Below, in pieces: positions 24,043 through 35,211 of a stretch of 64,000 bases of DNA; position 1 is the first letter of the stretch; every line of letters begins with the position of its first letter. The translations under genes were made by a program, and so were the position numbers. Under the pieces are notes generated by a model. The model had not been told where the DNA came from. It saw only the letters and a program-made list of their open reading frames with translations, and did not search any database. The DNA is taken from NCBI RefSeq assembly GCF_032854445.1, contig NC_088299.1, forward strand, positions 7,666,324 through 7,730,323, written 5' to 3'. The stretch comes from Liolophura sinensis (lineage: Eukaryota > Mollusca > Polyplacophora > Chitonida > Chitonidae).

Positions 24043-24345
24043 CTTACGGTGAAAATGTCCCCAAAACTCTCACAAATGTGTAGACTGCCTCTTATAGTCA
24101 GCATCATGTGGTAAATTATGGTGTTTAGGTATGATATCTGAATAGCGAGATGAATCAGTGACGTTACCTTATGCAATATGTGTTCTTCGGACCAGGTAAA
24201 TTGCTGAGCTGATCACAATAAAGTAATTGTCAACTAGCTAGCGCAGGTTATCAATAAATTGGTTACAATGTCATCGTTGTTCGTGTAAATTTCACATATT
24301 TTTCTTCTATGTCCTCATCTGTAAACGAATTCTCTCTAGTGCGGA

Positions 24346-24374
24346 AAGGGGTGGGAGGAGGAAGGGGGGGGGGC
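24346..24374 (+). repeat. G-rich tract
   Basis: Runs of 4, 3 and 10 G separated by short spacers; could fold as a G-quadruplex. Confidence 0.6.
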
Positions 24375-24837
24375 ATTTGCAATTTGTCGTATAGGAGAAT
24401 ATTATTCTGTATCCTGTTTCTCCAACGAACCATTAGGGATTTGGCCTCTGTTGGGCACTGGCGACCATATTGATAGCCGTGTCGACTATACAGTGAAACG
24501 AGGGTAAATCCGCTCTGGTGTGTCGTAGACAGTTAATAGGCTGCCCTGATCGATACAGGCTCTTATATTGGAGACCCTCCGCTCTGGAAAGCCAGTCAGC
24601 GTCAGTCAGCATCCATAGGAAGAAGGTTGGCCACTTAATTACCTGTCACTGGCTGCAGTCACGATTGACAACAAGGGACGCCTGGACTCAGCGTACCAGG
24701 GGTGATTCCAGACGCTGTCTTAAAGTATCTCACTCAGGTTTATATCCTAAATTGGACATTACAGCACTAGTACCGTTGTAATGAGTTTCAGATTGAGACG
24801 AACAGGTAAGTCACACCTGAACAGGTGAGCTTTTCGA

Positions 24838-24840
<3 letters not shown>

Positions 24841-24916
<76 letters not shown>
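24841..24916. repeat. (TA)38 microsatellite
   Basis: An uninterrupted 76-bp TA tract. It lies between CACCTG-containing sequence at 24805-24835 and the degenerate array at 25015-25490. Confidence 0.97.
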
Positions 24917-24917
<1 letters not shown>

Positions 24918-25014
24918 TATGTTGGTTGATAGCTTGTATTTGGTGACATTTATGAGGCGAATATGAGGCCAGTTAACTCACCTTTAGGTGACATCTCGCT
25001 ACTTTAAGAGTCTT

Positions 25015-25490
25015 ATGTGTAAACACCTGTACAGGTCATACCTGTTGGAAGGTAAGCGGTATCAACACCTGTCTTTGGTTATACCTGATGGGTAGTTAAC
25101 TCTATTAGCATCCGCCCACGGTCATAGCTGGTGAACAGTGTAAATACTGGGTACAGTTGATGCAGATATTGCGATAAACAGTCAACCGTATACACAATTC
25201 ACAAAATAGGTACCTGTCAAGGTATATTCTTGGTGAACAATTTAGAGAAAAGACACCTGGCAAAGTTTATAGTTGATAAGTAGTACAGTTACATGTCAAA
25301 TCTTATACCTGGTGAATAGTTTACTCAATAACTCAATAACAATAGTTTACGCAATAGATACCTGTCCAAGTTTAAACCTGATGTGTTTACACAACAAACA
25401 CCTGTTCAAGATTAAATCTGATGAATTGTTTACGCAATAGATACCTGTCCAAGTTTAAATTTGTTGAAAGGTTTACACTATAGATGTCTC
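25015..25490 (+). repeat. Degenerate tandem array, ~40-45-bp unit with ACCTG core
   Basis: About ten irregular units of the form GTTTACGCAATAGATACCTG then TCCAAGTTTAAACCTGATG. The best-preserved units are at about 25350-25480, and the earlier ones keep ACACCTGT...ATACCTG(A/G)TG. No frame crosses the array. Confidence 0.7.
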
Positions 25491-25499
25491 GTAATTCGC

Positions 25500-28400
25500 T
25501 GGTCTGTTTCACAATTTTTCTGTTTATATCATTTTAAACGTCAACGGCTGCTAATCCCTCTGACCTTGCCCATGTGTGTAGATCTCATTAATGTAATATC
25601 ATAACTGCCCAATTGAATCTAACCAGTCATACTCTGCAGTGTATTTTACTCTTTCCTGTCTTCTGATATTTACCTACAATCTTATTCTATGTCTGGATTA
25701 CAGTATCATTATTATTATTATTATTGCATGTCAACAAAATTCCAATGCATTCCAGCGTCATTTCGCGTTATATTTTTGTGGGATGGGATTGTTCTTTTTA
25801 TCTAAAGGATGCATCTCGCCTGGATTCAGTTCCCATGTTTATCATATCGAAACTGACCCAACGGTGTATTTATAGACAACCTTGAATCAGACTCTCTCTA
25901 CTTCATCTAAAGAAGTTTTAAGCGTCAAATGGCGTCTTGCAAACAGAAGGATTCGTCCTTGTTTGTCATGCTTGGTGTGTTTAACACAAAGGCTTCATTC
26001 CAAATAGACCTTATTAAAATAACGATGTTGAAAAGTAATCATTCTCATCTGTGAAGGAATATCCTGCAAACTCTTTGATGGGACTCCAACCTGACGACAT
26101 GTAATATAGCTACCAATGATTTTCATTGGTGGACTGTTATAGTTATATTACTACTTCATCGTTCCTGTTTTGATAGTCTGAACGTTACAAATCAAAACCA
26201 AATTGAGTGAAAAGGTTAGAATTGTAAACGCCGACTCCAGTTACACTTGTGATAGTAAAATATCACTTGGACTTTCAGAATCATTTCACAAATCTGTTTA
26301 CATTTGAAAACTTTAGTACATTTGCAGTATGATGCTGACTGTTTTTGAACAGTTTCAGACTGCCTTTCATTTTAATGATGCTTACTAAATAAATATATAT
26401 CTGGGTATTTTGGGTCTGGCGGGCGAGAGTAGTGGGGGGGGTGTAAATGGGGGGGGGAGGACAAAATGTCCTTCGCTGGTTGTGAAAGAACGACTCTTAA
26501 TCTATATAAATTGGTTCGGAAATGCCATAGAGCTTGTTTGCTATAGAGTTCCAGAGCATATTTAAACTGACAAACTTTTATTTGATTTGGTCTCGAGATA
26601 ATGAAAAATGAATGGGGTCGTCATATTACTGTCAAAATGAAATAACATACAAAACTTTTAACTACATGCAAAATGAATCATTCACGGTACCGCCAATTAA
26701 CACAAGTGAGAAATAGCGGTTGTATAAAGACTTTTTCATTCCATATAGGCTTATGAAATTATTGATAAAATAACAGTTATCTAATAGGTCTGTCTGGATG
26801 TATATTTTAATCATATAGACTAACACTTGTCGCAAAACTTTGTCACCCCATTGACAGAAAATGACGTGCGGCTTAATTCCCTTTTTAGCAGCTGAGCCTC
26901 GTGTGGTTAACGCTGGGGATGTAATAATCTGTCAGCCAACCGGAAATCTAGGGCAAAATCTCTGAGGTACATTTTGACATTTTCCAGAAGGCCTTTCAGA
27001 CGGCGAGTAGCCTGAAAATAAATCCAATGATGGCATTTGTGGCGTTCATCTGGAAAGTTAATTGCGACAAATGAACAGGAACGGAGGCAAGCGATGAACC
27101 ATGTAGTACTGAAGCCAATGTTGTCGAAGCTCCTGCTGGTCAAGTCAGGAAAATCAATCCACTGCCATCGGCCAAAAGTACTTCACCTGCTAACCGCTTT
27201 CACGGGTCTGTTTTGTTTCCTTATCGGCAATGTGCGGGAATGGTTTTCCTTCTCTCTCTTTTACGGCAATATTTGAAGAGTCGGTGGTAAATGACCATGT
27301 AGGCCCTATATGCACTCATTGTCGGATTGTAGAATCCTTGCGGCCCCGTTAATCATTTAAAGCCATTCCAGTCTGACATTTGTATTGATCGGTGTGTTCA
27401 TTATAAGAACTTTGTCACAAAAAGTACCGTTATCTGGTTAAAGGCTTCTGTTAAAACGGCCTATGTGGCGAAAAATGGAATCAAGCCATCCTGGTCAAGT
27501 CTAAAGCACACATACGCCGCTCAGTCTCTGAGTCCATACATACACGAATAACAGACAATATAATACCAGTCGGTTATGGACATTAGTAGTGGGGAACTAT
27601 GCATATTTCAATGTCAACCAGCTAGCTAATGCACAATATCCTCCCTTTGAAAGGTCAAATTTGCACAGGTTCCTCGCGACCTGATATTACTCGTTTCCAT
27701 GCTTGGTAAAGGCCCAGTGTGGAGCATCACTATTAGCAGAGGCGTGAATCTATGTTGGCACAGCTGTCAATACGCGCGACCAATATCAGATTTACATCCG
27801 GCTGACTGTGTAAAAATATATTTTTTTTTAACACGGAAGGTGTAATTTTGTACAGTGATAAAATGGATAGCCGACTCCTGCATGAATCTAATACAGATCA
27901 GTTCACAAATGTCGTTATGAATGTCACGACGACATCAGCTAGACACGAGCCAAAACAGAGAATCCTTTATGTGCTCTTCAGATAGCATCAGATGTGTTCA
28001 GCTTAACAATGATTAACATGCTTAAGGATTTCTGGTAACTGATATCTAAGTAATAATTATGAATTTTTAGACACCTCGTCAACCAAAATAAAAAGATGAT
28101 TTACGTTCATGATCACAAGAAAAAGCGATACTTATACAATATACAGAAAGCAAACAATTACTCAAAATTTACATTTTAGCTAACTGCTAGCTTATTCGCG
28201 ATCTTTTATTGCAACCTAAAAATATTATATCACTGATTTGACGAAGGCTATGTTTATTGGTAGAAAAAACACGACAGAGCCGAGAAAGCAATACAACTGA
28301 AGATACTTGGCATTCCTCATGACTTAAAATCCCGGGAGAAACAGCGAAAGGGCTCGTTGACTTCCGGGAGAAAACAAAATATCCCTCTGATATAATGATA

Positions 28401-29070
28401 GAAGGACCACTCGTTGCGAGAATCTTATGCATTTCGATGTGTGTTACCATTAAAATAATTCTATAGCCCTAATTTATGTAACGGAGTAGGCAATAGGAAC
28501 TGATTAAACTGCCACTTTATACGATCAAGGGAATTAACATTCGTGCAGTTATATAAAACTGATTTTGTGTAAAAACGATATTGATATGATCAGTTGATCT
28601 TGTCGTCAGTGAAATGCCGGAGCAATTTTTAGAACTGACACTCGCCTATCGTAACTTTAAAGCTTCGCTGAGTACATATCCAACTATAACGATTATTTGG
28701 AAATATCCCCTGTGAGTTGACAAACCACGCTGCACCCATTTTAAGCAGTCTAGCGTTTCTCTTAAATTTAACCATTCAGTTAATTACGCCCACACGCCCA
28801 CAGACTAAATTGTGTTAGCCCTATCACAGGGCTATTGTTTCGGTACCAGATTTCGAGACGCTTTCAAACACTAGAACGAATACAGTGGTATGACTGACTC
28901 ACAGGCGTTTGGTTTACTTGTAACATTTTACTTCAAAATCCATCCAAGCAGCATTGTATATCGAATACAAATACTTTGGTAGGTACAATCTGGTGTTTGA
29001 TTCACCTCCTCTCTATGATGATGTTGATGTTGAAGTGGGAATCGTGACGCCACTCCAGTTGTATTTACTC
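25500..29070. other. Gene-free stretch
   Basis: Contains an ATT microsatellite (about 25708-25724) and a G-rich tract at 26431-26460 (two runs of 8-9 G). No SINE-A or SINE-B copy and no credible exon seen. Confidence 0.3.
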
Positions 29071-29077
29071 CATACTA

Positions 29078-29193
29078 TGTTCATGTAAATGCTTAAATAG
29101 TAGCAAATTACATGCCCACTAGCACCTTTCCTTAAGCAGAATTTGGTAAAAATAAATTGCAGTTGCAAATTATTAAACGTCACTAGTCTAGAG
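29078..29193 (+). repeat. R110 dispersed repeat, copy 2
   Basis: GTTCATGTAAATGCTTAAAT at the start and AAACGTCACTAGTCTAGA at the end match copy 1. It has an extra internal stretch (CATGCCCACTAGCACC) that copy 1 lacks. Confidence 0.6.
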
Positions 29194-29290
29194 TTACTAA
29201 ACGTTCTGTCATCATCTTTGACATAAAGGGACACAATACCAACTATTCCTGACTTCCTGGACTATCCTCTCAATGCTCAGGTAGCAGTCT

Positions 29291-29374
29291 TTGCTACAAC
29301 CCGACACGGGTTTGATCCCAGGCCACCTGACTTCGAGTCGGACGTTCAAACCGTTATTCCACTGAAGTAACCTA
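29291..29374 (-). repeat. SINE-B head fragment
   Basis: On the minus strand, ACTTCAGTGGAATAACGG, GACTCGAAGTCAGG and a B-box-like GATCAAACCCG match the tRNA-like head of the 4821-5160 copy. Body and tail are absent, so this is not simple 5' truncation. Confidence 0.55.
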
Positions 29375-30104
29375 AAGAAGTGATCTTTATTGGCTCGTCG
29401 AAACAATATTGCGATCACAGGCTTAAATCGGACATGACCTCCTCTGATTTATGAGCATTAAATCGTAACGTCCAATCCGCGATCAAAGGCTTGAGTCTTG
29501 TATAACCTCCTCTCATTTGAGGATTAATTCATAACGCATGAATTGTTCACACGACAGATATAGTGATACATTATGTAAGCAGTATTACCTTTTAACCCGG
29601 ACAGATCGTCAACACGATGCCGTCTACTCAACAGGGCGGAGTGTAATATGTTGTCATTGTTGTACATTCAGGGAATTATGTAACACGTGTACAGCTCTGC
29701 CATACCGTACCTGGAATCCTGTTGTCTCAGACGTAGAAGAGTTAAACGGAAATATGACAAATTATGTACAGGCGATGAAATCATATCATTTAATCATATC
29801 ATGATGGAGTATATATTTTTGCTCTACATACATGACCAACTCCAGCACGCGCTAAGATGGACATGTATCGGGCTTCAGAATTAGGGAAAGAAAATCCGAC
29901 CAAATTCGTTCTTGTACCTAAAATGCCACTGCGTCATCGTAATCCAGAATCTTGCTATTTTATCCAATGTAGGCGCCGCCTACATGAGAACTCCCGCGAT
30001 ATTGCTCAAGGCTAAAACTGGCATTAACGTCAAATGCTTCCAGGAAGTACCATAAATAACAGACTTAATCTGCAAGCTTTTATATCACGAGCCGAGCCAT
30101 CTGA

Positions 30105-30358
30105 TTTGATTTATCTATTTATTTGATTGGTGTTTTTCGCCGTACTCAAGAATATTTTACTTATACGACGGCGGCCAGCGTTATTGTGGGTGAAAACCGT
30201 TCAGAGCCCGGGGGAAACCCACGACCATCCGCAGGTTGCTGGCAGACCTTCCCAAGTACGGCAGGAGAGGAAGCCAGCATGAGCTGGACTTGAACTCACA
30301 ACGACCGCATTGGTGAGAGACTCCTGGGTCATTACGCTGACTGAGCCACGGAGTCCCC
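30105..30358 (-). repeat. SINE-A, full length, with 9-bp target-site duplication
   Basis: Complete from the (TTTA)n tail to the head end GAGCCACGGAGTCCCC, except for a short deletion in the head (GCGCTAGCGCGCTAACC). Flanked by GCCATCTGA at 30096-30104 and 30359-30367. Confidence 0.92.
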
Positions 30359-30367
30359 GCCATCTGA

Positions 30368-32117
30368 AACAGTGGATTACAGTACTCCAACATATAGTGC
30401 ATGCTCCACAAAGGAGTTTGGCGTAGACCTATGTCGTGTGGCTGAGATTTGAATAACTAGCCTCATAGTAACATGAGATAAATCTCGTGCAATCAATTCT
30501 CGCGTCTCTGTTACCTTATTAATGCCCAGGACATAAAGATGCGGGTAATTATAAAACCAGCATTTCCGCTTCCTGTAGCAGTTAATACGTACTGGTAGAA
30601 GGCAACCCTGTAGACATGGCAACCGCCTAATGGTATTTCACCACGCGAGGTTTCTATCACAGGCCAGTAACGATTTGTTTACGTTCGGGGATGCCATGCA
30701 CTAAAGGTCGTCCATCTGAAATGGTTTGATTCCAGGGTTTTCCTCAATGAGAACTCTGCTGGTTTAAGAATTCAACGCTCGTCGGGCTTATAGTATCCGC
30801 GAGTATTATAGAACGTCTGGGAGAAGTGGTAAGACTAATTAAGAAATCGGTCCATAAAAACAATGCACATTAGTCATTTTCGTCCGTAACTTTGCATTGC
30901 ATGTTTTCTCTTTTTGTGATCCTGCATGCACAAATGCAACGAAGGATACCGAATTCAAAAATTAATATTTTATTTATAATTATATGCAAAGGTTTCTCCA
31001 AGTTTCAAAAAAAATTTTCACATTTTTTCTGAATATCAGATTAGGAAGGCAGCAAAACCCACAAATAGAAAGTATACACCGACTGTGACAGGCCAGAATT
31101 AGTATGGAATCTCGTATGCTCATCAGCATGAAAAAAAAAAACAGGAAAATAAGTTATCTTCGAGATGCCAAGGGAATTGTTTTTTCAAACCATTTGTTAA
31201 GTGCGTTCCGATCTGTGAGCCCACATGCCCCTCTTTCAGCACAAATCTCCAGAAAAATTAATTTGGATCTTCCCAGTGCGGCAGAAGTTGTGAGGCTTTT
31301 TCGGATCTGACAGAGAATTTCGTAATAAAATCCATTCTCCGTAGCTGGCTGGGATTTCAATAGGACGAATCTTCTTTAATTCCCGTTAAAAAAAAAACAT
31401 GTATCTATTCCCATTCCCCAACAAACTAACATACAGGATAGCAAATACGCCTTGGTTTTTTTCTCTTGACTTGCTAGAAGGTTCATATTTAAATCTCCCA
31501 AGCAAGATTCTAATGTGCTCTGTGTGATAAACCGAGTTTCTTTCACCATTTTAAAAATGGGGGAGGTGTTTTTGTTAATAATATTATTGCTCCATACATG
31601 TGTGCAGAAATCTTTCCTAGGCTACGCGAGTGGCAGCCGTTACAAACATGTGACAGATCCCCCGAAGCCAGATAAAGAATCATGGCAAACTCTGAGGAAA
31701 ACATTGTCTTTTCGAATCTGTTTGGCTTTGTATCTCTTACCAAATTACATAACAAGGCTCAATCACAATTGCATATACATTTATAATATAGTTGTGAAAA
31801 GTGTTGACAGAGTGTTTAATATCTGTAACCTTAGGACTATGATTTGATTGGACTCAACAGCAGTAGGCAAAACAATGTTGGTGTAATGGGACTGAACTGG
31901 GTGTATTGTCTTTCTTGTTCTTGTATTTGCCAAAGTTGGGCGTCGTGTCTCGTGTATTCGGTATGATATTTCAGTGAGGCAGCACTTTAAAGAAGATGAG
32001 GTTAAACACGTGATGAAATGCTTCATTTAAGAATGCAATCAACATATAGGCGCTAGACATCTTGGCATCTCGCCTTAGTTGCGTCATCGCTGATTAGCTG
32101 ATATGGTGGCACTCTTT
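30368..32117. other. Gene-free stretch
   Basis: No recognised repeat. The 110-codon + frame at 31515-31847 has a hydrophobic start but no recognisable domain and overlaps minus-strand frames. I treat it as chance. Confidence 0.3.
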
Positions 32118-32190
32118 TCTGATTGGTGTGTTACCCTGCACGCAAGAATATTTCACTTACAAAATCGTGGTCAGATCGATGACTAGAGCA
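32118..32190 (-). repeat. SINE-A tail, degenerate
   Basis: GATTGGTGTGTTACCCTGCA, CGCAAGAATATTTCACTTAC, then a decayed GTGGTCAG. Confidence 0.55.
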
Positions 32191-32592
32191 ACTTGGGCCC
32201 AGTGGAAATCTCTACGCTTCGGTTGGTAACCGACAAACATCCCGCGATACCACCAAAGACGAGATGACGAGACCCGCATACAAGCTCTGCTGACTATATA
32301 GGCTGCGGCGAAAGATTGCTTACGTTTGCTAGCTAGAGAGTGTTCTGTTATATGGCTAATGACGACTGGAGCTCGGAGTACCAGGTGCGCAGCATCACAT
32401 TATGTATTGCGTAATACTGTTTCTCCAAAGCGTCGAAACTGTGCATTATAAAGGGAATGATACGATACGTTACACAAACACCATCTGGCTCGCTTTACGC
32501 GAGGCAAGTTCAACTTTAAATGACCTGGTTGTTGACCTCATGTGTTCGAATCCGGCTTTCGATGTTTCCACTGCAACCTTTCGTCTAAAGGT

Positions 32593-32652
32593 TCGTCGTC
32601 ATATGACTGAAAAATTGTTGAGTACGACGTTAAACCCCAAGCACTCACTCAC
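32593..32652 (+). repeat. SINE-B, 60-bp 5'-truncated copy with 12-bp target-site duplication
   Basis: Only TCGTCATATGACTG, TTGAGTACGACGTTAAACCC and (ACTC)n are present. Flanked by exact TCGTCTAAAGGT repeats at 32581-32592 and 32653-32664. It lies 280 bp upstream of the phosphatase coding exon. Confidence 0.93.
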
Positions 32653-32791
32653 TCGTCTAAAGGTATGTCAGGTACCCAACAAAGACCAGTGGTTTAATTA
32701 ATCTCTATTCTCGGCACTCTGGTTTCCTTCACTTTTAAACCTGACCACCGTCATATAACAGAGAAATTTTTGACCACCACCAGGTCGCCAA

Positions 32792-32836
32792 TTAAACACC
32801 AACAAACCAATCAATCAATCGATCAGTCAATCAATC
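32792..32836 (+). repeat. (AATC)n-like simple repeat
   Basis: Irregular run of AATCAATCAATCGATCAGTC upstream of the phosphatase exon. Confidence 0.6.
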
Positions 32837-32915
32837 ACGCCAAATGCAGCACATTTTGATGCATTGGATCACGTACTGTCAGTGATTTATAACTAATTCC
32901 ACCTCTAATTGCTTC

Positions 32916-32935
32916 TTCGTTTTGTTTTGTCAGAA
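32916..32935 (+). promoter_or_regulatory. Splice acceptor and short leader before the phosphatase ATG
   Basis: A T-rich tract followed by CAG ends at 32933, and the ATG follows two bases later. This reads as a polypyrimidine tract plus 3' splice site. It implies that the phosphatase message has an upstream exon, not located here, and argues against the upstream in-frame Met at 32909. If the locus is an intronless retrocopy, the tract would be coincidental. Confidence 0.55.
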
Positions 32936-33409
32936 ATGGCGGACGACGTGTCAGAGATCACTGATTACTTGTGTGTGTCTGGCGTGAATTCTGTCAACAT
33001 GGAAACATTGCGACGTCACAAGATCACGTGCGTCATCAACACAGCGGCCGAGATCAGCCCGATGAAAACCGAAGACTTGTGCGGATTGGAATACATGTAC
33101 GTTCCGCTCAGGGACGAAAACGACGAAAAGCTGGTGTGCAATCTGGACACGTGCGTTGCTAAGATACACACTGTGCGTCACAGAGGTGGCAAGACACTCG
33201 TACATTGCCTCTGCGGGAGGAGCCGGTCGGTCAGCGTGTGTGTGGCTTATCTAATCAAATACGGTGGACTTACCTGCAAAGAAGCTATTAAAAAAATCCG
33301 AAATGTTCGACCGGAAGCTGATCCTAATTCCGGTTTCTGGAAGCAGTTGTGCGTATATGAACGATTTATTGATCATCACACAGTTGGGCATATCGTCCAT
33401 GTATCTTGA
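32936..33409 (+). CDS. Atypical dual-specificity protein phosphatase (DUSP14/18/28-like), 157 aa
   Basis: A small protein phosphatase of the cysteine-based dual-specificity class, expected to remove phosphate from Ser/Thr and Tyr in the cytosol or nucleus. Residue numbers count from the Met at 32936. The P-loop is HCLCGRSRS, with catalytic Cys91, Arg97 and a following Ser98. A candidate general acid, Asp60, lies in PLRDENDEKL, 31 residues before the Cys, which is the family spacing. The C-terminal part has AYLIKYGGLT and the motif NSGFWKQL, typical of small atypical DUSPs. No kinase-binding (CH2/rhodanese) domain is present, and the size fits a stand-alone catalytic domain. An in-frame Met at 32909 would add nine residues, but TTTTGTTTTGTCAG ends at 32933 as a good 3' splice acceptor, so 32936 is the likelier start and a non-coding exon probably lies upstream. 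The coding part has no intron. The exact orthologue among DUSP14/18/21/28 cannot be settled by eye. Confidence 0.9.
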   Translation: MADDVSEITDYLCVSGVNSVNMETLRRHKITCVINTAAEISPMKTEDLCGLEYMYVPLRDENDEKLVCNLDTCVAKIHTVRHRGGKTLVHCLCGRSRSVSVCVAYLIKYGGLTCKEAIKKIRNVRPEADPNSGFWKQLCVYERFIDHHTVGHIVHVS

Positions 33410-35073
33410 AAGGGACCGAGTGTCTATTTGGCCGCAATGCATTATAACGTTCTTTCGCGCATGACAAAGCTGAAATACTTCTACTTCAGGGGTTTCCTCA
33501 TGTACACGTGACTTATTTTAGGCGCCATTTTAATATTTTTTTTCATACTCTTTTCCCCAGGAGCACGAAGAACAAAATGCTGTATATTTTCTTCTGGTTG
33601 ACGTTCGCATGTTTTTAGCAGACGATTATCGACATAGATATAAATCCATTTAAGACATTTTTAACACCCCCTTTAAATTCATTATTTGGTAGGAGGACTG
33701 CGTCTCTTGACAGAACTTTTGGGGGCAAAACTGAAGCAATTGCTGGATGAAGTTTGTTTACGTTTGTATTACATTGTCACCTGATGTTAATGCCTCTGGA
33801 ATTTCTGGAGATTTTTCAATAATCAGTAACCAGAACGTTTGAAAAAGAAGTGAGTGTCAAGCCCCCAAGAGTCATAATGCAATATATGCTTATAACAGTT
33901 GAGTTTGGAACAATTCGAAGACAAAGAGTACCCCATACAACGAAAATGTCGAAACCGTGATAATTTGACAGGATGGAAATCAATGGAAATGTTTTATAAC
34001 TTTCTCTTATGTGTAAAGCTTTGATCAGTCCGTGTTGTGACATCTTGGGTCTCAGGGATACGAAATTGTGACGCAATGAAAGGTCCACAATTACCACATT
34101 GGACATCCCACACATATTCAACTGCGTCCAGGAGCACAAATCTGGCAATTGACTTCCCATAGACATTCCTCCGCGTTCAATTTTCTTGTCGATGTCAGAA
34201 ACCAAGAGAGAGAGAAAGCATATTTGACGTACAGAGGACATGAAATACAGAAAAATTTACTGACGAGCAAAAGACACTATACATATGAAACTCTGTCAGT
34301 CAAGTAGCACCATTCTGTGCATTGTGGGATGTGCATGCGAATTAAAATTATCACATTGAAAATATTGAGCAATTAAAATGAAATTCACACTTCGATCCTC
34401 GAAGGAAGACCAGTATGCCTTGGAATTAATTAATCAAATTTTAATATGTAAAATTGCTTTTGTTCGTCAGTATAGCATGTCATAGACTGTTTACTAACTC
34501 ACGGACATTAGCTGTAATTAAACACTTCAACCCGTGCAAGTTAGGGATGTTTACTGCTGACTCAGCAAATACGCGCAAATCTAGAGTTACCCTTAAACGT
34601 GCGTGTTCCTTTTCCTGTTCCTATATACATATACACACATACATATATGCACAAAATAGAGAGCACTGTATATTTTTATTTGTTGTTTTCATTCTTATAT
34701 GTACATTATCTCAAAGTGTCTTCGAAATTTGGTCTCTGTGATAAAGAACTCGTTCACATGTAACAAGGCTGTTTTACTTCTTGCTCTTATGCACATTCAT
34801 GTACACTTTGAACAATGTGTATTATGTAACATGTTGTGTTTTTCCATGATTGTGCTAAACTTGTTTTCTGTGTATTTTCTCAAAGTATCTGGGTTCTTCA
34901 AAGCTATTGGTTGCCGTTTGCTACCTCCGAGATAAGACTATTCCCTCGTTTACAATGGTAACTATTGGTGAATTGCCCTGCCTTTACACTGTGAAGTGAA
35001 TTTCATTTTTTTTTTAAGTGATGAGTTGCTTTATCCGCCTGAAAGGACTCCACTGACAGTTTGGACACTGTAT
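33410..35073 (+). other. AT-rich stretch downstream of the phosphatase, probable 3' UTR/intergenic
   Basis: No recognisable repeat or conserved frame. ATTAAA variants occur near 34340 and 34372, and AATAAA motifs only much further on (35645, 36729). The polyadenylation site cannot be fixed, so how much of this is 3' UTR is open. A 141-codon frame on the minus strand (33816-34241) has no recognisable domain and looks like chance. Confidence 0.3.
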
Positions 35074-35083
35074 TATATTGTTT

Positions 35084-35201
35084 CTAACCTGTGGATGGTC
35101 GTAGGTTTCACTTGTGCTCTGTCCGGTTTTCTCTCACCAGAATGCTGCCCGCCGTTGTGTAAGTGAAATATTCTTGAGTAGGGCGTAAACAAATAAACAA
35201 G
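35084..35201 (+). repeat. SINE-A, 5'-truncated, with 10-bp target-site duplication
   Basis: Starts in the core (GTGGATGGTCGTAGG) and runs to TTGAGTAGGGCGTAAAC. Flanked by TATATTGTTT at 35074-35083 and 35202-35211. Confidence 0.88.
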
Positions 35202-35211
35202 TATATTGTTT

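Noticed and set aside
24841-25490. CRISPR-like repeat-spacer array
   Set aside because: Units are irregular and heavily decayed, with no constant repeat or unique spacers, in an animal genome.
33816-34241. 141-codon minus-strand open frame behind the phosphatase
   Set aside because: No recognisable domain, and a length expected by chance in 64 kb of this composition. It lies in the probable 3' UTR of the + strand gene.
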